Source: Monoplex corrugatus
Lineage: Eukaryota; Mollusca; Gastropoda; Littorinimorpha; Ranellidae
DNA: 64,000 bases
Direction of reading: 5' to 3'
Assembly (NCBI GenBank): GCA_030674185.1
Contig: CM060307.1
Span: 69,497,905 to 69,561,904 of the forward strand
In this document: one piece after another, positions 1-56,881 of the stretch
How positions within the stretch are numbered: position 1 is the first letter of the stretch
Layout of the letters: every line of letters begins with the position of its first letter
Notes under the pieces: model-generated
Database searches by the model: none
Told to the model about the DNA's origin: nothing
What the model saw: only the letters and a program-made list of their open reading frames with translations
Position numbers and translations under genes: made by a program

Positions 1-273
1 AAAACTGTCGGGGGAGTCTGCCTCTACAATATGTGCTGGGAGTTCATCCCACTCACACAGTGACACACACACTCACACACACGCACGCACACACACAGGC
101 GTGACAGGGGGAAACCATTCGTACAATTTAAGTCCTTTATAGATGAACACAAGTCATTTTTGTGTAGAAGTCAGAAGTTTAGCTGGTAAAATCGCACATC
201 GACCGTGCAGGGTTAACAGCTGGAATTAAGGACTGATCTCAGGCAAACTCCTTCAGTTTGACGCACTGATCAA

Positions 274-300
274 AACTCTCTCTCTCTCTCTCTCTCTCTC

Positions 301-342
<42 letters not shown>
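274..342. repeat. (CT)n microsatellite
   Basis: An almost pure CT dinucleotide tract with one CTCCT interruption. Confidence 0.97.
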
Positions 343-344
<2 letters not shown>

Positions 345-1147
345 GGTCCATAGCAAAATGTTTGTCTAAGAAGAACGCTGTTGGTACTGAGTGCCAAAGC
401 ACTACAAGCTCAAATGAAATTTTCCAGCAGTACTTTCATTCACAGTTCATAAACAAGCAAACATTTTTTTTTTTTTTTTTTGCCATTCTGATAATGTTAC
501 ATTATGTCTGTGGCAATAGGGCAATGGGAAATTGAGTCTGATGTCCAGAAACAAACCAGGAAACAGCCCAGACTTTTTGTACCTGTTCTTTGACTCCATC
601 AGGTGATGACAATGACGCTTTTTAGACTTCAGATCTGTTTTAAGTTTTTCCTTGTGTAGTGATTCTCTTTGGCGACCTATGGAGATGACAATACTGATGT
701 GGAAGGCTTATCTGACCGGCTGTCTGGGGCACTGGAGTGGAATCCTCTTTTGTTCCTGCTACGTGCATAATTTAAATATATTTTGAAAGCATCCTTTTCA
801 GTTTCCCGTTTATACTTGTTTTGTTTTCGTCACCTTTCTGTTCTGAGAAAGTAAACATACCCCCACCCCCCTTGTCTCTCTCTTTCACTTCAAAATCTCT
901 TCCGTCTTTCTCTTCTGCCTTCTTCTATCCGATATCTCCGTCTTCCTCCATGCAATATTGTCTTTGATAGAACTCATCTGAATGAGGCAGCAAGACTTCA
1001 CCCAATTTCCTGCCTGTCCATACTCTCACCCCACTCCCACCCCACCAGTCCCCCTTCATCTTTAGTTCAATCATAGACTCAAGAGAATGAAATTTTGTCC
1101 CTGTCAGCAGCATAAGTATTTGAACTCAATATGCCTCTCACCGGCTA

Positions 1148-1189
1148 ATGTTTATAATGTGCTTTAGCTGTAGTCTCACAGAAATACAA
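1148..1189 (+). CDS. Speculative first coding exon of TERT
   Basis: An ATG at 1148 (or 1157) opens a short frame that reaches a GTAAAT donor at 1190 in phase 0, the phase needed by the exon at 2542. It would add 14 (or 11) residues before the TEN domain, close to the nine residues before the equivalent point in human TERT. The peptide is too short to recognise, and other short ATG-donor combinations may exist upstream. Confidence 0.2.
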
Positions 1190-2541
1190 GTAAATCTTTA
1201 AATGAACAATTGAATATCTTGGAGAACAGTAACTATGGACTCGCTTAGTTCTTATGGGCTCTGGATAAAGGAGGGAAAACAAGCAAATAAAAGAGTATAC
1301 ACACAAGGAAAAGGACAGAAAAAGAGAACGCAGTAAATCACATAATTACATTTATCAGTATGGCATCCTCTTGCTTTTTGATTTTGAAGAAAAATCATTC
1401 CTAATCCTGTGCAGTCTAATGGAATGTTATTTTCAGTGATTCATATTACTATTGGCCCATTCAATGCACCAAAATTCTCACTTGAAATTTTTATGTGTGT
1501 ATAAATATATAATGGACATGATTTTTAAAAAAAAATTCTAATTTATAGATAATAATAAACTTGACTTTGAATAACCAGACAATTTTGACAAACTTTTTTA
1601 AAGGTGGCAGGACATGGTAATCATAAATTATTTTAGACACAGAGGTGAAAAATGTCAGAAATATCATAGTTTCACAAGAACATGTTAAAAATTTCAAGGA
1701 ACTAATTGGAAAGGAACAAGATTAGAGAGCAAGACAGACTGCCATAAGTTAACTCTGTAGGGAAACTATTAGAAATCATATCGAGATAGCTGTCATGCCA
1801 GGTAAAAATAATATTTCAACCTTAGTGGATTAATCAGCAAAGGGAGGTCAGTAAAATCAGTCAACAAAATACTCAATCAGAAATACTCCATTAGAACTGT
1901 TGATATCATCAGTGAGGCTGTGTGAAATCTGTGGTGTCCTGACACCCCTCAAGACAAACCAGGAACCCTTGTTTTTTTATGACTTAGATGTGAAATACTA
2001 AAACTTTCAGGCTCCTGAAATACTGAATCTTTAATTATAACTTACAATTTATGCTTTGATGAATTTTGATGTGTCACAGTTCTTTCACTCAGAATGAAGT
2101 TATTACTTACATGACTCTGCAAATACCTCAAGTTATAAGACTAGTTTCAGCCCTCTGTCATGGCATTGGAAAATGGAAAAGATACATTATAACATTCTTA
2201 ATGAAATAAGTTCCCATGCAATGACGAGACCTGACGCAAGGCTTGTTGCCATGTCAGACTGGATCTGAGCTCTTTTTGTGCACATTCATGATAGGACAGG
2301 GCAGAAATGTTTTTGACATTTGCAAAAAATACCTCTTAATAACGTGCTGAAGCAGTGGATTTCATAAGACTAAAGGTATAAGACAGTTGTGTCTTCTGAA
2401 GTGGGGGGAATCTAGCATGAATGGAAATGATCAGACTTGTACCTGAATGACCCTGCACACAATACGTTACATATAATTATCCTGTTTATATGTCCTTCCT
2501 TCCCTTCATACCTTTTCAATTCTTTGATTCTCCTTTTCCAG

Positions 2542-46115
<43,574 letters not shown>

Positions 46116-47090
46116 GTACATGTAATGTGTCCATACTGAGTGACTTGATATGATATGTGCATCAAGATCTTTAATGCACATAATACCTCAGAGGCTGATT
46201 GGATGCTTCTCTGTCATTGCGTGGACTACACTTCTGTAGATTGATATAGCCGTTCTGCAAATGGCTGTTAGCTCCAACTTTGCTTCCAGATCCAGGCATC
46301 AGCTGACACTGGCAGTGTAGCTGGCATGGCTTGGCATGTATAAGATAATCAAACAAGCTGTTGGTACAGCAGCAAAAGACAGCTTCTTTGAGATCAACCA
46401 CAAGAGAGGTTTTAAAAAAATACAAACTGTGTAAAGCTGATGGACCACTGTGTGGAGCACAGTCAGAGCTGAGCCATACTTCAAAGGGAACATCATAAAG
46501 ATCTATGAATGTTGTACCACAGTAGAGTGTCCACCCACCCTGGATGACCTAAACGAAAAAGTCAGCACAGAGGAGTTTTTGATACTTATGCTGACAAGTA
46601 CAGCAGACTGTGAAAGACTTGTCAGTGTGACAGTTCTTGTTTATGCATTTATGATAAAGTGCTAATACAAACTATAGACACACATCTTACAATGATAGCA
46701 AAACATATGTACATAAAATGTGAAATTCACATACCAGTTTAATTAACAAATATTTACTGTGTCACTGGTATGTAGTGGTTCAGAATTTTGCGCTGGTTAT
46801 GCTTCTTAGCTGTTGCGTGTGCCATTTGTTTTCAGAAAATTGTTTTTCTTGATTGAAAATAAAGGAACAGGTTTGGACATAAGAATGTGTTAGGTAGTGC
46901 TGTCTTTTTCATGTCTGCCCATGAGGCACACATGGAGCTGAAAAAAAACTTTCTTTTGGAGTGTGTTTCAAATTCACAGAATGTTTGTATAGGTCCTCTT
47001 TCATGTAGAGACATCTTTTCATGAGATTCATGGTATGTGACTCCATTGACTTGTCTGTATCAAGGACCAGATGACTTGAGTATAAAGCTC
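46116..47090. other. TERT 3' flank
   Basis: It presumably includes the 3' UTR. A short + frame at 46450-46665 resembles nothing I know. No second gene is visible. Confidence 0.4.
46858..46863 (+). promoter_or_regulatory. Possible polyadenylation signal for TERT
   Basis: AATAAA, the first canonical signal I see downstream of the stop codon, about 740 bases away. In AT-rich DNA this hexamer occurs by chance, so the 3' end of the transcript is not established. Confidence 0.25.
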
Positions 47091-47099
47091 CTATTTAGA

Positions 47100-47430
47100 G
47101 CACCTCCGCTACATGACATTTATCATCAGGCGTCCTGGCAAGAGCAGATTTATCCTCTACCTACAGATTGGACACAACAGACTGACGCACCACATGAACA
47201 AGTGCTTCCAACTTGTGCCATCCTCCTGGTGTCCCAGTGGAGAAACTGAATAGACAGCAGAACAGATCCTTCAAGACTGCGAGAGCTTCAAGACTTACGG
47301 ATGAGATCTGGCCGACGTTCTTGAGCCTGCAAAGGAGGCTTGCTTACTGTGTATTTCTACAGAAAACAGACTATTTCATCCTCAATACTGAACTAATATG
47401 ATGGCAAATGAGAAGAAGATGAAGAAGCCC
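47100..47430 (+). mobile_element. LINE remnant, RNase H-like C-terminal part
   Basis: One frame reads IGHNRLTHHMNKCFQL, then WCPSGETE, TAEQILQDCESFKTYG with two internal stops. This matches the TGH..L..H......CP.C...T..H.L..C end of some LINE ORF2 proteins. The tail GAGAAGAAGATGAAGAAG is typical of their 3' ends. Confidence 0.72.
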
Positions 47431-47439
47431 CTCAAGAAA

Positions 47440-48795
47440 CAAATGCCTTGAATTGTGGACCAGTGTCAATGATCACAGTGGTTTGCTATGGCAGGCAAAG
47501 TGATGCTTCATTTTTGTGGACAGCTGCTTTCAGCTGTAGTCTACTGTAGAAAGTCAGCCATAAAAGTCACTGAGATAGGCTCCATACTGATAAGTTACTG
47601 TTGCCCACAGTTGGGAAGTGTCTGGCCTTACCTTTTCCCAAAGCAGTTTCAAACATTGTTATGCAATCTTTCTATTCGATTATTTTGTAGTCTCTTTGTT
47701 TTCATTTTGCAGTATGAGAAGTATGCACACATGTCTCTCTTGACATTTTGAGCCAGAAGATAAGCTTGCATACTCTTTTCCTTTCCTGTCTCATTGATCA
47801 GTGGTAATTTTGTTTCCCATGAGGACAAAATGATGAGTTATATCTGTGATCAAAGTAAGTTTTGATGAAAGCCATTCTATCACAATGATGTCTCTGCATG
47901 CAGACAATAGTTTTCCGTGTAATTTCATCAAAGTATTATGTCATGAGAAAGGTGTGTGTATAGCGGTCTGTCTGTTAAAAAGATTTTCTCAGCTGTTTGT
48001 GGGAGGATCTTTACCAAATTTCGGTCAAAGCCGTGAATTGTTGAGGAATTGTGAAAACTAAGTTTGGATGCTGAAGCTGCAAAGTCAGCAACACCTTTAG
48101 GGAAAGGTGAGTGAAAAGCTTTTTCTCAGGATTACTGACAATGTTTAAAATCTGTTTTCACTGTTGTGACAGTCTACCACTGTCCTACTTCAACATTATG
48201 TTTTATTTCAATCGATGGTTCTTCAAGGCCACAGTGACCTTAGTACAATATTTGGATTTTGTTTGATAATTTTTGTATAAAAAGAGATTGTTAGAATAGC
48301 TTGGCCGTATTTTTCTCAGCAGTGTTTCAGGTAATAGGAATACCTGTATATATATAAATACATTTATGGATTTTGTATTGTTGTGATGTGTGTTATATGT
48401 AATACAAAGATAAAAATGAAGAAAAAGTAAATGAAAAATACTTGCAAAATGGGTCGGAATTACACGAGATCCTATGTTTTACATAAGAACCATATTACTG
48501 TTTGAAATAATTGCAGCAGAACAGACCTGTTGAACTTTGAAGATAGGTCTTTACTAAGAAAAGGAAAGTTGAATCGGAATGACCATTACATATATTAACA
48601 GCAACAACATCAAAAAACAACAAATGAGCATCCAGCCAGACTGAACAGCAACTGCTTAACCTCTCTGTCACCGTGGCCTCTTCACCATCAGTCAATTAGT
48701 GTAGGTCACAAATGACTACAACGACGGTCCACCAAAAAATGTTAGTCAGTCGTCTACACTGATTTACATCTCTTTTGTGTATCTGGTGCAGTTTT
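47440..48795. other. Intergenic stretch, nothing recognised
   Basis: No protein similarity, RNA gene or paired repeat found on either strand. Confidence 0.4.
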
Positions 48796-48800
48796 AGCGG

Positions 48801-49294
48801 TACTGTAAAATTTGGGCTATTGCGTACTGGTATATAAGGCGTACCCACTGAATTATAGAAAGATCTGAACTATATTCACTCATAAGCCGCACTAGTTTAT
48901 AAACCGCACTTTTTCAATGGCCAGGTCGATCGCCTTAAACTGGAAAGCTGCTTCGTAGGCATTACATCGCGTTTTCGGCATAATGAGGGTGTACGCTTGA
49001 GCAGAGCAGATCTGAATACCGATCCAAATGCTTCATGTGTGCGGGTTTGATTTAAAAATGTGAACAGTTAATAGTTAAAACTTTAACTTGAACATTAACA
49101 CTTTAAAATGGAGCTCACCGAAAAATTCATGAACAGTAAACATGATTTTGGTGAGTTAAAGAGAAGCTAAGAATATACGAGAACTGACGCTACTGGGATC
49201 GGGGAAAATCCGCAAATAAGCCCATCGTTTTTTAAGCCACAGGGGTTAAAGCTGGGGGGGAAATGTCGCGGCTTATTGCCTGAACTTTACGGTA
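48801..49294. mobile_element. TIR MITE, about 494 bp
   Basis: Left TACTGTAAAATTTGGGCTAT; right, in reverse, TACCGTAAAGTTCAGGCAAT, continuing AAGCCGCG. TA at both tips. Internal ATAAGCCGCA / AACCGCACTT repeats echo the ends. No coding frame. Confidence 0.78.
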
Positions 49295-49299
49295 GTTTA

Positions 49300-52200
49300 A
49301 ATCTGCCCATCCTTGCACCCCAGTCTTGACACCTCAGAGATATATATGGGATACATTTTCATTTCTGTATCTTTGGTGTGGGTATTGTGTTAGATCAGGC
49401 TTCATCTCCCATACTTTTGGGCCTGTTAGCCATACCTCTTGTGGTGGATGTCAAAGTAAGACCTGCAATTAATCAATTAAAAATCTCACGATACATAGAT
49501 ACACCGGCAATGTATTCCTCAAAGTTGTGCTGCTACTCATACTTTCCAGTAATAACATGTCAAGAAAATTGTTTAAACCAGCATGGCAACACTGTGTGTT
49601 ACAGACAGCAGTGTTCAGCATTTACTCAGCCATGTTCGCCGTTTAAAAGTGGTGACACTTTTTAAGGAGCAGGGAAAGCCGTAATTATATTTCTGGGCCA
49701 CTGATTTCCTAATGCTGGTAGACCCATCAACCAACCTTTCTGAATTGCTTACAAAAGATAATTATGGTGACTGGAGAGAATCGTGAAGTGTATAAATGAA
49801 AAATGAACGAAAACCAAGAAAAAAATTACATTTTTGTATAAATGTCATTGCTTCAGTTAAAGCTTTACAGTGGTGATAAATATGAAAGAAAAACAGAACA
49901 AAAAGTACATACCCCCCTCTTCCTCCAAAAAAGGATGGTTTGAATTTGGTTAGCAATGGAGTGCAATGACTGCCATGTCTCCCCTTTCTTAGTGGTGTCT
50001 TTTGATTTTTTCCCCTTTCATATTAATGGCCTTTATACAGATTAATCCTTTTTTTTTCAGTCTAAAATTGTTGTAAGTGTTGAACTGAAATTTGATTAAT
50101 GAACATTGACATTACTCTTCATTATTTATAAGACTACTGTAACTTCACAACAGTCATTTGGAACACAGAGAACACACATGCACACTCACACACACACACA
50201 TACACACACACACACATGCACACACACCACACACAACAACAACAACAACAACAACAACGGGCGAAGGTGAATACGTTTTGCTTGTCCAAATTGTTAATGA
50301 TGTAATATGGGGCTGAATGTGGAGTGGATATTCAGAATTCGATATGCGTGAAGATGTATCTACTGGCTTCACACACAAAACAGAAGAGTCTTAGTTGATT
50401 GTATACATACTACATGCTCAGTGCTTAATATATGTATACAGTTAACTGATAGTTACAAGCACAATCAAAATTATGCAAACAAATATAAATTCATTGGGGT
50501 TTTTTTTTCAGAACATGCACACAAACATCCTGCTGATTGCCCACGTAGTAGACAATCCTGAATTCATGTAACCTATCAGCTTTCTGTGCTGAATGTATGT
50601 ATGCAAAGAACAAGCTGCCTATCAACAGAGTGTCACATAGTTCTGTGTTGAAAACACACATATGCAAACATTCGAAATCAACATAACAGGTAGGCCTATA
50701 GCATTGCGTATTATAAAAAAAAAAGAAAAAAAAAGGCAGTTGCGTGCGAGCGATACAACGTAACATAGACTTACTGGTTAGCATAATACATGACCTATAT
50801 TTCTTTCATTATGCAAACAAACACACATTGTGTACAAAAGACAGACTGTCAGGTCCTAAATTTCAACTGGAAAATTTTTATAAAAATTATGTCCAGAACA
50901 ACTTGATTTACTCACATCTGACTTTGTATGGACTATCAAATGCCAACTAACTAATATGGATTTGATTCTGATAACACAGTCAGTTTCATGTTGTCTTGAA
51001 AATGAACCTCAAAATCAGGTCACAAAAATAACAGTAGACACAGTACTGCATGAACACACCAGTCTGATTTTAGCAAGGTCTATGCACCTGTCATTTCATC
51101 TCTGGGTCACAGCAATGGGATCGTTATATTTGTATAAGTTGAAGGAAAGCTTTGTTGATCACAGTGATTAAGACAACATCTTTAGTTTTTGTTTTTTTTG
51201 TTTTGTTTTTTTTTATAATACAGTGCCTGCAGACTTGAATTTTGTTTTTAATTCACTGTGTTTCAATGGTAGTAAAATTGCTCATCCTTGTTAAGGAGAT
51301 AATGAATAAGCAAATTTAAGATACCAAAATAAAATGGAAAAACAACAGTGCAGACAAATGCACATAACATTGTGCTCATGTGCCTTTAACAATGAAATGG
51401 TTCTTCAGCATTCAAGCTAGGTCAAATGGACTTCAGATAGTCTGTGTATCCATCATAGGCATGTATGTCGTAGCTCAGATGTGTATACGTTGGATTGTGC
51501 TAGATTAATCTTGATTTTATAAATGGCCCACTTATCAATGAGACAAACACTTAGCAGACGGATTTTTATAAATACATTGTCGTCATTTTTGATGGGACCC
51601 TTAGTGGGAAACAAAACGCTGATGCTTTCATCAGGAGGGCTCATACATTCTTTGTAAAGAAGAAAATACTGATCACCAGAGGTTTTTGATTTAAAAAAAA
51701 AAAAAGCTCAGGCTTCGAAACATTTATAATAGAAACTGTGATCAGAAGTGATTTGAGATGATCGAAACAGGATGTTGAACAAAAGGTTTTTGTGATGCAG
51801 GGATGATTGTGATTATTCTGTTGTGAATTAGTTTTGGTGCTTGTGTACTATGATAGTGTGGCTTTGATAAATGAGTATTTCTGTTGTGTCTGTGTCATTA
51901 TGTATTTTTGAGATCACAGGAAATTCATTTTGATGAAAAGTACTCAACTAAGTACTGATTGATGTGATGAGCTAATTCACTACCTTTATTTTTTGTTAAA
52001 TAAAAAGAGGGATCTTTTCTATTTGTCTATTGTTGTGAAAGTCTGTAGCGTGATGAGAGTCTTGGCAACTAACGCAACAATGAAAACATTTGAGTTATTG
52101 TCAGATATTCCTGAGAAAACGTGGTTATTTTAGGCACTGTCATGTAAATTTGACTTTGACAGCCTGTCTTCGAAAGGGGACTCCTCAGCGACCCATACCT

Positions 52201-53300
52201 TAGCCCAAAATTTGGTAGTGACTTCATACAGGAACAGCTGCAAAAATTCTGCTAACATGTTATCAGCAGACGTGCACATAGAAAGACGCACATTTCGTCA
52301 GCATGAACAATCTATTGTTTATAGGGAGATTGAAACTAGAAATAAGGACATTTCTGTCAAGTAATACAATTATCCCCGGTTTTTTTAAACGTGAGACTGA
52401 AAATAAAACAAGAAGAGTGACAGGAAAAGAGGAAATTTCGGGCTCAGAATTTCTGTAAGTAGGAATACGAAAGAGCTCCATTGCATCCTCATGGGGAGGA
52501 CAAAATGATTTATTTGTAAGCATGTGTAGAAGTGTCCGTGTTTCTGTGTGATCATTGCAGGAAAACAATACGCCTTCAAGTTATACTGCACTTCAGTCGT
52601 ATTGATGACGGATAGGCTACTTTGAAAGTGCAGGTGTAAACTGTAAACATACCTGCTTTCCTGCAATGTAACCATGCGCATATGTGTCCATTGAAATGGG
52701 GATACGTCTAGTGGATAATGAACACGTTTTCAGAGATAGGAATTTGGATTCGACTAATGAAAACTGGACTCCAGAGCTAAATGGAAGTCAGAATTGTTAG
52801 CACTCACAGAAATAAAAATGCATGCAGGGGCATATATTATTTATGTTGATACTTGTGTTGCAAGGTGAAGAGGAAGTAGGTGGTGGTGGTGGTGTAGCTC
52901 AGATTCTCTTTTCTTGGAGATGATGTATTGCAGTAAAGGACTTGAAAAACAAGGTCTATCTACATTGACAAAAGAGTGTACAGGCCTACTGAAGTTTCAT
53001 TGTTATTTCTTTACAGTTGTCTTCATTATGATGTTACACTCGTATCATTACAACCTGCCTTGACCATGACAATACCATAAAACTGCTGAATTCTTCGAAT
53101 TATATTTGCCACATGTTTACAGCGAAACAGCTAACTTCAAGTAATGCTGGTCACATTTTCACATCCAAAGTTACAGAGCAGAAACAGTCACCGAACTCAG
53201 TACCTGTCTTAACTGTAGACCTGCCTCCATCTAAAAGTAGTTCTCGCAACACATGGCCCAGCTTTTTAAAAAATAACACAGACTTGAAAACAAAGAATTA
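49300..53300. other. 4-kb intergenic stretch, nothing recognised
   Basis: Only a CA tract (50180-50230), an AAC run (about 50234-50257) and short T/A runs stand out. Frames of up to about 100 codons on either strand resemble no known protein. Confidence 0.4.
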
Positions 53301-53303
53301 TTA

Positions 53304-53305
53304 AG

Positions 53306-53373
<68 letters not shown>

Positions 53374-53389
53374 CACACACCACACACAT
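53304..53389. repeat. (CA)n microsatellite
   Basis: CA units with AACAC and CCACAC interruptions at the end. Confidence 0.97.
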
Positions 53390-53649
53390 ATTTTAATGTG
53401 GCTTTTTTAAATCTTCGTACAAGTCACAGCATAACTTAAGATATGACCTTCAACCAGTGCGCCATGTGTATGCATTCACAAGGTTGTTTGCTGTCATCTG
53501 TGGTTGCCTTCTTGCTTTCGTATAAAGCCAATCCTTGAACTGTGTTTGCTACCACAGATTAGCACTATAGAGCCTGATCCTAAAGTACGTGCCAATAGAT
53601 GTAGCACAATCACGATATTTTTAACTGGTATTACTATAGTATAGCAGAA

Positions 53650-53935
53650 CTGATGAAAGTGCCCTGAAAGAACTTGATACCACCAGAAAACTACTAGCAG
53701 ACATCAACAAGAGAAAACTAAAATACATTAGCCATGTGTCACGCAACAAGAAAACTGACCTCATGGCAACCATCTTTCAAGGAAAAACGGTGGCAAAAAG
53801 GAAGAAAGGCAGACCTCCAATTAATGCGAGAACATAACCAACATCAGTGCCTAAGTATTCAAGAAGTTGTCCACATAAGTCAAGACAGAGCGGCCTGGGG
53901 GGAGATGGAGTGCAGCGGCCAACACTGAACCCAGT
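53650..53935 (+). mobile_element. LINE ORF2 C-terminal fragment
   Basis: KRKLKYISHVSRNKKTDLMA then IFQGKTVAKRKKGRPP and IQEVVHISQDRAAW. This is the RKL.Y.GH..R.......TILQG...G.R..GRPP....... S....W tail of a non-LTR retrotransposon. One frameshift after RPP. Confidence 0.85.
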
Positions 53936-54014
53936 GACGCTGACGCTGAGATTACTGTAGTGTGTCATCAAGGCACACAGGAAGCAAAGTGCTTCTCAAT
54001 AGTCATCTCGTCCT

Positions 54015-54310
54015 TTAGACTTCTTTCATACAACAGTAAGAGCCGTAAGCTCAGGATCTGATATCTTGAGTTCAGTCCCAGCCTGCAACATAAAACATTG
54101 GCCAGTTCGCTGCCCATTTTAATGTTTCCGTCATTCTGTTGGTGTCCAGTCAGTGTTTCAAAGGTCTCCTTCCCCTTCCCCTTTCTGCTCCCCAGTTCTA
54201 GACCTTGCCAATGCATAGAGTTTTGCACTGGCTCAGGGAGTCTGCCAGGTAATTGGCACATTTGGGTGGAGCGCATGTGGAATTCTCCGAGTGTGATGAA
54301 TCTCTGAAAC
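54015..54310 (+). mobile_element. SINE family E copy 1
   Basis: GATCTGATATCTTGAGTTCA (B-box-like GAGTTCAGTCCC), GCCAGTTCGCTGCCCATTTT and TGGAATTCTCCGAGTGTGAT are collinear with 57795-58085. The 168-codon reverse-strand frame here is antisense to the SINE. Confidence 0.75.
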
Positions 54311-54399
54311 AGACTCCAAACTGTAGTGAGAGTACGCCAATAACGTCTTCTTACATCATTCTCGTTCAATATCTTGAACAGATTGTGCTTATATTGACC

Positions 54400-54700
54400 T
54401 ATTGACTGGCACCAACACAGAATGGCAAGATCTCCCCAACAGACTCCCTGACATCGCATGGAAGTCTGCAACAAGAAAAATCATGGTCATCTGCACGGTC
54501 AACAGCAGTGGCAAAGTTTACATGGCTGACCAGAAATTTGAAGAGGTCGACGTTTCAAGAACCCTGGAACTTCATGACCAAAGATGGCAGTTGCACAGCA
54601 GAAATGTGCATCATGATCTCAACAGCAATGGCCAGATTGAAAGGATCTGGAGAAGCAGCACATCAGCTTCATCACCAAGTGAAGATTACTTGTGTAGTAC
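54400..54700 (+). mobile_element. LINE reverse transcriptase fragment
   Basis: Across two frames: MVICTVNSSGKVYMADQKFE, then MTKDGSCTAEMCIMISTAMA and IERIWRSSTSAS. This matches the MVN....... ..G..LE.V..F.YLG...TKDGS...E...RI..A..A...L..IW.S.. region downstream of the RT of many mollusc LINEs. The shift lies near 54560. Confidence 0.8.
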
Positions 54701-55207
54701 CCCAGGGAAGAGACTGTGTCTCATTTGCCATACCCCTAGGCCCTCCATCCCAACCCAAAGACAACAATGGATACGGAATTGGTTGAGGATGAACAAATAA
54801 GTCTTCAAATTATGGTAACAAAAACACTGAGCGCAGCTTCTGACTGTGGATATTAGCATCAGTGTAAAGGAGTTTCTGCAAACATTGAGGATGGCGTCTT
54901 TCTGATCGATTTTCTATGTAGTAAACGTATCAAATCACAACTACTTCATGTAGCTCTGGTTTGTTCCCTCTTGTGTCTTAAGTATTTGTCAACGAGTAGC
55001 ATATATCTGTCAAAATGCTTGAAACACAACAGGATGAAGCCGAGTTTGTCCCCACTCGTGTGTAAGTATTTGCCAACGAGGTATATAATGTCTGTCTAGA
55101 TGCTTGAAACATAACAGAATGTAGATAACGTCTTTAGTATCTTGACCAGCGAGACTGCTGTTCAAACCGCTCTGGATGGTCAACTAGGACCTGATATACT
55201 TTTGATC

Positions 55208-55772
55208 AATCCCCCGTGGGGATGCCAGGGGCTCTTTCAGTATAAATAGTATCCCCATCTTCTGGAAATTCTGTGCTAGAAATTTCCTCTTCTGTCACTC
55301 TCTTTGTTTCTGCCTTGTTCCTTTGCTTTCTGTCATTTCTATCTATCATTTTCTGCCTTGCTGGTCCATTCACCTGTATGTGTTCGGTAGTCTTACGTAC
55401 TTTTCCTTAGGATTGAATAATTGGGTACATGTATTAAGTGCGTTTTTGGTTCTAGGGAGGTGAGATATGCGGAAGTAATTTTAGGTAATTTAGACCTGGT
55501 TTTTTTTTTTCCATGTTTTGGTGTCTTAGGTATTTCTATGTTTGTATTCAGGTGTGGTTTTTAAATCCCTTGTGCGATAAATTAGAAGGTATGGTCAACG
55601 CCAGGGGCATGTCCTTAGATTATGTGCGCGAATACATTGATATGCGTACTTATTTTTCTGTTGTTGTTTTTTTCCCTTCTTGAAGTTTTGTATGTTTTGA
55701 AGCAGTTATAGTCCTGATGTGATTCTACGTAGTCGGCTGGGCTTTAAACAACGATAACAATAAGAACTACTT
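55208..55772 (+). mobile_element. Interspersed repeat family F, near-complete copy
   Basis: It runs from CCCGTGGGGATGCCAGGGGC to CGGCTGGGCTTTAAACAACG and AATAAGAAC, collinear with 16768-17333, with a T-run at the same internal place. Confidence 0.82.
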
Positions 55773-55799
55773 TTGATCAAACCACTGTTCGAAGGTCAA

Positions 55800-56250
55800 A
55801 TAAGACCTGAAATACTTTTGATCAAACCATTGTTGAATGTCATACAGGTCCTGAAATAATAATTTTGTTCCAACTACTGTTGATGGCTAGAGAGGACCTG
55901 AAAGGGACGAGTAGGTGGAGATGGAGGAGTTCTGATCTTTTCCCTTTTAGGCAGGCATGATGCCAGAATGAATGGTTCATGAAAATGTAGTAGGCCTATG
56001 TACTGTTTAAACATACGAGTGTATGTACTATCTAAAGGGACACAACTCATCTTTGATGATCAGGAAAAAGAAATTTTCAAATACATTATACTTAGTGAAT
56101 GCAAGAGCGTTGGCATCATCAGAGAGATAAAATATTCATATTTCTCCATCCATTTGTTTTTAGGTCTTCATGCACACACACTCCCATGCACATGTACGCA
56201 CGTACAGAGAAAGAGAACACTCATCTGTCATAAATCATTTAAGGTATTTC
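55800..56250. other. Intergenic stretch, nothing recognised
   Basis: Short degenerate duplications (TTTTGATCAAACCA with GACCTGAAAT, 55765-55850). Otherwise nothing assigned. Confidence 0.4.
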
Positions 56251-56269
56251 ATTACATAATCTGAGCACA

Positions 56270-56275
56270 CGCACG

Positions 56276-56312
<37 letters not shown>
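56270..56312. repeat. (CA)n with CG variants
   Basis: ACGCACGCGCGCACACAC type tract. Confidence 0.95.
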
Positions 56313-56319
<7 letters not shown>

Positions 56320-56399
56320 CGCAGTTTAACACACCGTTTAACTCTGCGAGTGCAAATACCTCAAAATCCTAATAGAGAGATCACTAATTTGCAATCAAA

Positions 56400-56749
56400 A
56401 AAGTTTTGATGAGAACGCCACTTCTAGAAAAACAAATCCACGATAAACAAGATATCTCACCACTAAAAGAGACATTAGATGTCAACAAAGGAATTATAAT
56501 AATGCAAAAAATAGTGTCGGTGCTGTTCCATGCACTCTTTTGCCAACATTTCAGTCCAGCCACAGACACCCAACTAAACCCTAGATTTCTCTTCCGAGAA
56601 CTGATTTGTATAGATCCTGTCTAACTTAGATAGTGTTCTCTGGAACAACCTCCCAATAAATGTACGATCACTTTACAGCGCTACAAGCTTTAAAAACACA
56701 TCGTGTCGCATTTTCTAAAACAGTCAAAATTCTCTTGAACAGTAACATC

Positions 56750-56804
<55 letters not shown>

Positions 56805-56814
56805 CACACACAAC

Positions 56815-56881
<67 letters not shown>

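Larger units (their letters stand above)
1..2541. other. Upstream of the first traced TERT exon
   Basis: The stretch holds a (CT)n tract (about 274-342) and a T-run (464-481). I see no protein similarity and no recognisable promoter. The TERT promoter and first exon may lie here or beyond the window. Confidence 0.5.

Noticed and set aside
53968..54474. 168-codon reverse-strand frame
   Set aside because: Most of it is antisense to a SINE family E copy; no homology.
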